From Curvibacter microcysteis (GTDB taxonomy: Bacteria; Pseudomonadota; Gammaproteobacteria; Burkholderiales; Burkholderiaceae_C): a DNA stretch of 64,000 nucleotides. How positions within the stretch are numbered: position 1 is the first letter of the stretch; each line of letters opens with the position of its first letter. The position numbers and the translations under genes were made by a program. The notes below the pieces were generated by a model. The model saw only the letters and a list, made by a program, of their open reading frames with translations. It did not search any database and had not been told where the DNA came from. The stretch lies in assembly GCF_028649435.1 (NCBI RefSeq), contig NZ_JAQSIN010000001.1; one strand, written 5' to 3'. Positions 59,149 to 64,000 of the stretch are shown one piece after another.

Positions 59149-60123
59149 ATGCAAGTCACCTCTTCGAATGCCAAGCGCTTGGTTGTTTTGGGCACCGGCG
59201 GCACCATCGCTGGCGAAGCCGGCAGCCAGCACGACAACGTGGGCTACCGCGCCGCCCAGCGCAGCGTCATGGACCTGATGGGGGGCCTGCCGGTGCCTGC
59301 GGGTTTGAGCGTGCTGGGCGAGCAGGTGGCTCAGCTCGACAGCAAGGACATGGACCATGCCACCTGGCAGGCCTTGCTGGCCCGGGTGCAGGCCCACCTG
59401 GCCGATGACAGCGTGCGCGGCATCGTCATCACCCACGGCACAGACACCCTCGAAGAAACGGCTTTTTTCCTGCACACCTTGCTGGGCGCATGCAAGCCCA
59501 TCGTGCTGACTTGCTCCATGCGGCCCGCCACGGCTTTGATGTCCGATGGTCCGCAGAACCTGGTCGACGCGTTGGCAGTGGCCGCCGACCCCTCGGCCCG
59601 GGGTGTGGTGGTGGTGTGTGCCGGCCAGATCCATGACCCGGTGGGCGTGCAGAAGGTGCACACCTACCGGCCCGATGCATTTGATTCGGGCGATGAGGGG
59701 CCGATGGGCCAAGTGTTGGAAGGCCAACCCGTGTGGCACCGGCGTGAGACCCGCGTCCACCGGGCCGCACCTCCCAAGGCTTTGCAGGCCGCATTGAGCT
59801 GCGCTGTGGCGGACTGGCCTTGGGTGGCGCTGCTCAGCAGCCATGCGGGGGCGACCGAGCGCGCAGTGGACGCCTGGCTGGCCCAAGGCGTGGATGGCCT
59901 GGTGCTGGCAGGCACAGGCAATGGCACGCTGAATCAAGCCTTGGAGCCCGCTTTGCGGCGCGCGGCTGAGGCGGGGGTGCCGGTGTGGCGCAGTACGCGT
60001 TGTGTGGGCGGGCCGGTGTTGAGTGGCGGGGCCTCCACCTGGCCGATCGCTCAGGGCCTCAACGGTGTCAAGGCCCGTGTCGCCCTGCTTTTGGACTTGC
60101 TGGCGGCGCGCCACGGGGCTTGA
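59149..60123 (+). CDS. L-asparaginase
   Basis: A 324-residue asparaginase/glutaminase family amidohydrolase. Both catalytic threonine motifs are present: VLGTGGTIAGEAG (about 13-25) and ITHGTDTLEETAFFL (about 94-108). There is no signal peptide, so it should act in the cytoplasm on asparagine. The ATG at 59149 lies 61 bases from lexA, divergently, and directly after an SOS box. The gap leaves little room for a promoter outside the LexA sites. Confidence 0.9.
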   Translation: MQVTSSNAKRLVVLGTGGTIAGEAGSQHDNVGYRAAQRSVMDLMGGLPVPAGLSVLGEQVAQLDSKDMDHATWQALLARVQAHLADDSVRGIVITHGTDTLEETAFFLHTLLGACKPIVLTCSMRPATALMSDGPQNLVDALAVAADPSARGVVVVCAGQIHDPVGVQKVHTYRPDAFDSGDEGPMGQVLEGQPVWHRRETRVHRAAPPKALQAALSCAVADWPWVALLSSHAGATERAVDAWLAQGVDGLVLAGTGNGTLNQALEPALRRAAEAGVPVWRSTRCVGGPVLSGGASTWPIAQGLNGVKARVALLLDLLAARHGA

Positions 60124-60151
60124 TTCGAGGGTCCTCCTGGTGATTGGGCAT

Positions 60152-60184
60152 GAAAAAGCCCGTCACGGCGAGGCCGGACGGGCT
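60152..60184 (-). terminator. Rho-independent terminator of ilvD
   Basis: On the minus strand an 8-bp stem (AGCCCGTC / GACGGGCT, plus-strand 60157-60164 and 60177-60184) with a 12-base loop is followed by TTTTTCATG. It lies about 90 bases past the ilvD stop, in the gap between the convergent asparaginase and ilvD genes. Confidence 0.85.
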
Positions 60185-60272
60185 GGTGCTTGAGCCCACG
60201 CCGCACCCGGGTGAGTGGGCGTAATCTGGTGAGATGGCAGCGCTGAGTGCACTGCCGGCCTCAGCCTGGGGC

Positions 60273-61967
60273 TCAGAAGTTGTCGAGCACTGCGCCCTTG
60301 CTGGCGCTGGCGGCGTTGAAGGCGAACTTGGCTTGCACACCCCGGGTGTAGCGCGGGGCGGGAGCGGTCCAGCCTTCGCGGCGCTTGGCCAATTCGGCTT
60401 CCGGCACGTTCAGCTCCAAGATCAGCTTGTGCGCGTCGATGGTGATGCTGTCGCCTTCGTTCACGAAGGCGATGGTGCCGCCCGCTGCCGCTTCAGGCGC
60501 GACGTGGCCCACCACCATGCCCCAGGTGCCGCCCGAGAAGCGGCCGTCGGTGATCAGGCCCACGCTCTCACCCAGGCCGGCGCCAATCAGCGCGCCCGTG
60601 GGGGCCAGCATTTCGGGCATGCCCGGGCCGCCCTTGGGGCCGAGGTAGCGCAGCACCATCACGTCGCCAGCCTGGATCTTGCCGTCCAAAATGGCCTTCA
60701 GCGCAGATTGCTCGTCGTCGAAGACGCGGGCCGGGCCAGTGATGACGGGGTTCTTCAAGCCGGTGATCTTGGCGACAGCCCCTTCGGGGCTCAGGTTGCC
60801 CTTCAGGATGGCCAGGTGGCCTTGTTCGTACATCGGGTTGCTGATCGCACGGATCACATCCTGGTCGGCGCGCGGCTGATCGGGCACGTCGGCCAGCACT
60901 TCGGCGATGGTTTGGCCCGAGATGGTCAGGCAGTCGCCGTGCAGCAGGCCGGCGTTCAGCAGCACCTTCATGACTTGCGGGATGCCGCCGGCATTGTGCA
61001 GGTCCACCGCCAGGTACTTGCCGCTGGGCTTGAGGTCGCACAGCACCGGGGTCTTCTGGCGCACGCGCTCGAAGTCGTCAATGGTCCATTCCACGCCAGC
61101 GGCGTGGGCGATGGCCAAGAAGTGCAGCACGGCATTGGTCGAACCACCGGTGGCCATGATCACGGCCACGGCGTTCTCGATCGACTTGCGGGTCACGATG
61201 TCGCGTGGGCGGATGTCCTTCTTGATGGCTTCGATCAGCACCTTGGCCGATTCCTTGGCCGAGTTCAGCTTCTCGTCGTGCGGATTGGCCATGGTGGAGG
61301 AGTAGGGCAGGGAGATGCCCAAGGCCTCGAAGGCCGAGCTCATGGTGTTGGCGGTGTACATGCCGCCGCAGGAGCCGGTACCGGGGATGGCGCGCTTTTC
61401 GATCTCTTTCAGGTCAAAGTCGCTCAGCTTGCCAGCGGCGTTCTCGCCCACGGCTTCGAACACGCTCACGATGTTCAGGTCTTTGCCCTGGTAGCGGCCC
61501 GGCAGGATGGTGCCGCCGTACACGTAGATGGCGGGCACGTTGGCGCGCAGCATGCCCATCAGGCCGCCCGGCATGTTCTTGTCGCAGCCACCGACCACCA
61601 GCACGCCGTCCATCCACTGGCCTTGCACGCAGGTTTCGATGCAGTCCGAGATCACTTCGCGGCTGACCAGGCTGTACTTCATGCCTTCGGTGCCCATGGC
61701 CATGCCGTCGCTGATGGTCGGCGTGCCAAAGACCTGGGCATTGCCACCGGCTTCCTCGATGCCGGCGATGGCGGCATCCGCCAGCTTTTGCAGGCCCGAG
61801 TTGCACGGGGTGATGGTGCTGTGGCCGTTGGCCACGCCGACCATGGGCTTCTTGAAGTCGCCTTCTTCGTAGCCCATGGCGTAGTACATGGAGCGGTTGG
61901 GGGCGCGCGACTTGCCTTCGGTGATGTTGGCCGAGCGGCGGTTGATCTGGATGGGTTTGGTTTCCAT
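60273..61967 (-). CDS. ilvD: Dihydroxy-acid dehydratase
   Basis: A 564-residue Fe-S dehydratase for valine, leucine and isoleucine synthesis. Cluster cysteines are visible in ITPCNSGL, GGCDKNMPGGLMG and GTGSCGGMYTANTM. The C-terminal part has GRFSGGTWGMVVGHVAPEAA. Length is within the family's range (about 560-620). It is divergent from a LysR-type regulator gene with about 120 bases of palindrome-rich DNA between, so regulation by that protein is plausible. Other ilv genes are not in the window. Confidence 0.96.
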   Translation of the reverse strand: METKPIQINRRSANITEGKSRAPNRSMYYAMGYEEGDFKKPMVGVANGHSTITPCNSGLQKLADAAIAGIEEAGGNAQVFGTPTISDGMAMGTEGMKYSLVSREVISDCIETCVQGQWMDGVLVVGGCDKNMPGGLMGMLRANVPAIYVYGGTILPGRYQGKDLNIVSVFEAVGENAAGKLSDFDLKEIEKRAIPGTGSCGGMYTANTMSSAFEALGISLPYSSTMANPHDEKLNSAKESAKVLIEAIKKDIRPRDIVTRKSIENAVAVIMATGGSTNAVLHFLAIAHAAGVEWTIDDFERVRQKTPVLCDLKPSGKYLAVDLHNAGGIPQVMKVLLNAGLLHGDCLTISGQTIAEVLADVPDQPRADQDVIRAISNPMYEQGHLAILKGNLSPEGAVAKITGLKNPVITGPARVFDDEQSALKAILDGKIQAGDVMVLRYLGPKGGPGMPEMLAPTGALIGAGLGESVGLITDGRFSGGTWGMVVGHVAPEAAAGGTIAFVNEGDSITIDAHKLILELNVPEAELAKRREGWTAPAPRYTRGVQAKFAFNAASASKGAVLDNF

Positions 61968-62041
61968 GGGGGGCGTCTCTTTCGGCTGTGCCGGCCTCGG
62001 ATGCTTGGGCCAGCGTGGGCTGAAGTATGCCTGGGGTGATT

Positions 62042-62088
62042 GATTCTTTCTAATCTTGATTTTCGATCAATTAATATGCCTGGCATAT
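62042..62088. promoter_or_regulatory. Palindromes in the ilvD-lysR intergenic region
   Basis: Three inverted repeats occur in 47 bases: GATT-N6-AATC (62042-62055), TTGAT-N5-ATCAA (62056-62070, T-N11-A-like as used by LysR proteins) and a perfect ATATGCC-T-GGCATAT (62074-62088) that reaches into the lysR start codon. They fit an activation site for ilvD and an autoregulatory site. Binding is inferred. Confidence 0.5.
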
Positions 62089-63031
62089 GAAAGACGCCAC
62101 CATTGAACTGCGGGTCTGGCGCCAGTTCGCGGTGCTGGCCGAAGAGCTGCACTTCGGCCGCGCCGCACAGCGCTTGCACATGACCCAGCCGCCCCTGACG
62201 CAGGCGATTGCCCAACTGGAGGCCACGCTGCAGGTGCGCTTGTTTGACCGCACCCGGCGCAGCGTGAAGCTCACCGAAGCGGGGCGCGCCATCCTGGACG
62301 ACGTGTTGGGTTTGCTGGCGCGGGCCCAGCAACTGCCCTGGCGGGCCCGGGCTGCGGCCCAGGGCCAGACGGGGCTGTTGCGCCTGGGCTTTGTCTCCAC
62401 GATTGGCTTTGATGTGCTGCCGGCCTGGGTGCAGGCCTTTCGGACCCAGTACCCGCAGGTGCAACTGGAGCTGATCGAAGCCACGGGCGATGTGCAGTTG
62501 CAGGCCTTTGAGCGAGGCGAGCTGGACGCCGGCTTCATGCTGCACTCCCCAGGCTTTGCACCCCCCGACTTCGCTTGCCGCCGCATCAGCGCTGAGCCCC
62601 TGGTGCTGGCCCTGCCTGCCCAGCACCCGCTGGTGGCGCAGGCCAGCACTGTGTCGAGCAGCGCCTTCCTGGCTCAGGCCTTGGCGGAGCCCTTGGTGAT
62701 TTTTCCGCGCCGCATCGTGCCCTCCTTGCATGACGCCATTTTTGGCCTCTACCACGCGCAAGGGCGCAGCCCCCAGGTGGTGCAGGAAGCCATTCAGATG
62801 CAGACCATCATCAATTTGGTCTCCGCCGGCCTGGGCCTGGCCTGGGTGCCGCGCAGCGTGACCCAGTTCCGGCGCGAGGGCGTGGTCTACCAGGCCTTGC
62901 CTGCGAACCGGCGCCCGCTGGTGCCCACTTGTGAAACCAGCCTGTTGTGGCCCAGCGCAGCGCAGTCGCCTGTGGTGGCCTGCTTTGCTGCCTGCGCGCC
63001 GCCGGGTCTGTCGCTGGTCGAGCCTGGCTGA
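62087..63031 (+). CDS. LysR family transcriptional regulator
   Basis: A 314-residue regulator. The N-terminal winged helix reads LRVWRQFAVLAEELHFGRAAQRLHMTQPPLTQAIAQLE with the usual LysR spacing. The effector-binding domain (about 95-300) starts LLRLGFVSTIGFDVLPAWVQAF, similar to the BenM/CatM-like group. It is divergent from ilvD, and the shared spacer has three palindromes. The effector could be an ilv intermediate or an unrelated aromatic or branched acid; sequence does not decide. Confidence 0.92.
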   Translation: MKDATIELRVWRQFAVLAEELHFGRAAQRLHMTQPPLTQAIAQLEATLQVRLFDRTRRSVKLTEAGRAILDDVLGLLARAQQLPWRARAAAQGQTGLLRLGFVSTIGFDVLPAWVQAFRTQYPQVQLELIEATGDVQLQAFERGELDAGFMLHSPGFAPPDFACRRISAEPLVLALPAQHPLVAQASTVSSSAFLAQALAEPLVIFPRRIVPSLHDAIFGLYHAQGRSPQVVQEAIQMQTIINLVSAGLGLAWVPRSVTQFRREGVVYQALPANRRPLVPTCETSLLWPSAAQSPVVACFAACAPPGLSLVEPG

Positions 63032-63093
63032 GGCGGGTCGGGGCCTGTTGGGCCGTCATGAGACCGCCGTCTTCTGCGGGCACAATCTCGCGC

Positions 63094-63915
63094 ATGCTGA
63101 CCTACCCGCAAATTGATCCCGTGGCCCTGCAAATCGGGCCGCTGTCCGTGCACTGGTACGGGCTGACCTACTTGGCCGCCTTTGGCCTGTTCATGCTTTT
63201 GGGGCTGCGTCGCCTGCAGCACCAGCCCTATGCCGCCATGACGGGCGAACGCGCCTGGGCGCGGCGTGACATCGAAGACATCTTGTTTTATGGCGTGCTC
63301 GGCGTGGTGTTGGGGGGGCGACTCGGCTACTGCCTGTTCTACAAGCCTCTGCACTACCTCAGCCACCCCCTGGAGATCCTGCAAATCTGGACCGGGGGCA
63401 TGAGCTTTCATGGTGGCTTGCTGGGTGTGATCGTGGCCTTGATCTGGTATGCGCGTTCGCGCCACCGGCCCTGGCTCGAAGTGACCGACCTGGTGGCCCC
63501 CTGTGTGCCCACCGGCCTGGCCGCTGGCCGCGTGGGCAACTTCATCAATGGCGAGTTGTGGGGCCGTTTCAGCCCGACCGACCTGCCCTGGGGCATGGTG
63601 TTTCCGCAGAGTGGCTCCTTGTTGCCGCGCCACCCCTCGCAGGTCTACCAGTTCTTGCTGGAGGGGCTGCTGCTGTTTGTGCTGCTGTGGCTGTACGCGC
63701 GCCAACCCCGCCGCCTGGGCGAGGTGTCTGGGGCCTTCCTCGTGGGCTATGGCGTGCTGCGCTTCACGGCGGAGTACTTCCGCGAACCTGATGCTTTTCT
63801 GGGCCTGCTGTCCTTGGGCATGAGCATGGGCCAGTGGCTGTGCGTGCCCATGGTGCTGGCGGGAGCGCTGATTTGGGCTTGGGCCCAACGAGGCGCAGGG
63901 GCCGGTCGGGCCTGA
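63094..63915 (+). CDS. lgt: Prolipoprotein diacylglyceryl transferase
   Basis: A 273-residue inner-membrane enzyme with about seven helices that attaches diacylglycerol to lipobox cysteines. Family motifs are visible: VHWYGLTYLAAFGLFMLLG, GGRLGYCLFY, GGMSFHGGLLG and the signature GRVGNFINGELWGR. The ATG at 63094 (MLTYPQIDPVALQIGPLSVHWYG) is the normal start. It follows the lysR gene on the same strand after 62 bases. The last 85 bases of the window after it contain no gene that can be called. Confidence 0.95.
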   Translation: MLTYPQIDPVALQIGPLSVHWYGLTYLAAFGLFMLLGLRRLQHQPYAAMTGERAWARRDIEDILFYGVLGVVLGGRLGYCLFYKPLHYLSHPLEILQIWTGGMSFHGGLLGVIVALIWYARSRHRPWLEVTDLVAPCVPTGLAAGRVGNFINGELWGRFSPTDLPWGMVFPQSGSLLPRHPSQVYQFLLEGLLLFVLLWLYARQPRRLGEVSGAFLVGYGVLRFTAEYFREPDAFLGLLSLGMSMGQWLCVPMVLAGALIWAWAQRGAGAGRA

Positions 63916-64000
63916 AGGCGGTTTGGGCCTGCACCGGCAGGGGCCGGACTGGCCCAGTCAGCAGCCCATTTAAGGGTAAATCCCGGTTTCTACAGGCTTG

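Noticed and set aside
60234..62039. An open frame of about 600 codons opposite ilvD
   Set aside because: ilvD is unmistakable on the other strand with its Fe-S cysteines; the opposite frame has repetitive His/Val/Gly composition and no ribosome site.

Overview
This 64-kb window looks like ordinary chromosome of a high-GC betaproteobacterium, most likely Burkholderiales/Comamonadaceae. The reasons are the gene content (type B L31, an ffs gene beside dnaX, PhoU-PhoB-PhoR behind the Pst transporter, FimV) and the very GC-rich third codon positions. The genus cannot be fixed from sequence alone. I see no insertion sequence, prophage, CRISPR array or rRNA; the one tRNA is tRNA-Arg(UCU).

Layout. 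0-3.8 kb: end of pstA, then pstB-phoU-phoB-phoR (phosphate uptake and sensing). 3.8-7.2 kb, minus strand: a MATE exporter, a polytopic glycosyltransferase-like membrane protein and rpmE2. 7.4-10.2 kb: a divergent M20 amidohydrolase and an amidase. 10.3-25.0 kb: thirteen closely packed minus-strand genes that read as one catabolic locus. In transcription order they are class II aldolase, peptide-type ABC importer (binding protein, two permeases, fused double ATPase), hydroxyacid dehydrogenase, SpuC-like aminotransferase, acetylpolyamine amidohydrolase, EamA transporter, GntR regulator, second acetylpolyamine amidohydrolase, hydroxylysine-kinase-like kinase and phospholyase-like class III PLP enzyme. 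A 10-bp palindrome sits just ahead of the first gene.

25.3-35.9 kb is mostly housekeeping: trxA-rho, a flavoprotein, a small lipoprotein, a diguanylate cyclase, a K+ channel, the SRP RNA (ffs), cytochrome b561, dnaX, ybaB and recR. dnaX carries an A9 tract followed by a hairpin, which predicts a short gamma-type product. 36-43.4 kb: a MAPEG protein, an orphan binding protein, mltD-gloB divergent from a yafS-like gene and rnhA (the E. coli order), then mobA-moaA. 43.5-48.3 kb: an SDR, an aldehyde dehydrogenase, a 25-codon small ORF, tRNA-Arg, a GST and hypotheticals. 48.3-54.1 kb: acyl-CoA metabolism, including a Crp regulator, an ACAD10/11-like kinase and acyl-CoA dehydrogenase pair, an enoyl-CoA isomerase/hydratase and a 3-hydroxyacyl-CoA dehydrogenase. 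54.1-64 kb: fimV, a hydroxyacid dehydrogenase, lexA divergent from an asparaginase gene with two SOS boxes between them, ilvD divergent from a lysR gene, and lgt.

The most interesting proposal is the 10.3-25.0 kb locus. A kinase plus phospholyase is the known chemistry for vicinal amino-alcohols (hydroxylysine, ethanolamine), and here it shares an operon with two acetylpolyamine deacetylases and a putrescine-type transaminase. A coherent but untested reading is import, deacetylation and phosphate-activated deamination of a hydroxylated (acetyl)polyamine such as 2-hydroxyputrescine.
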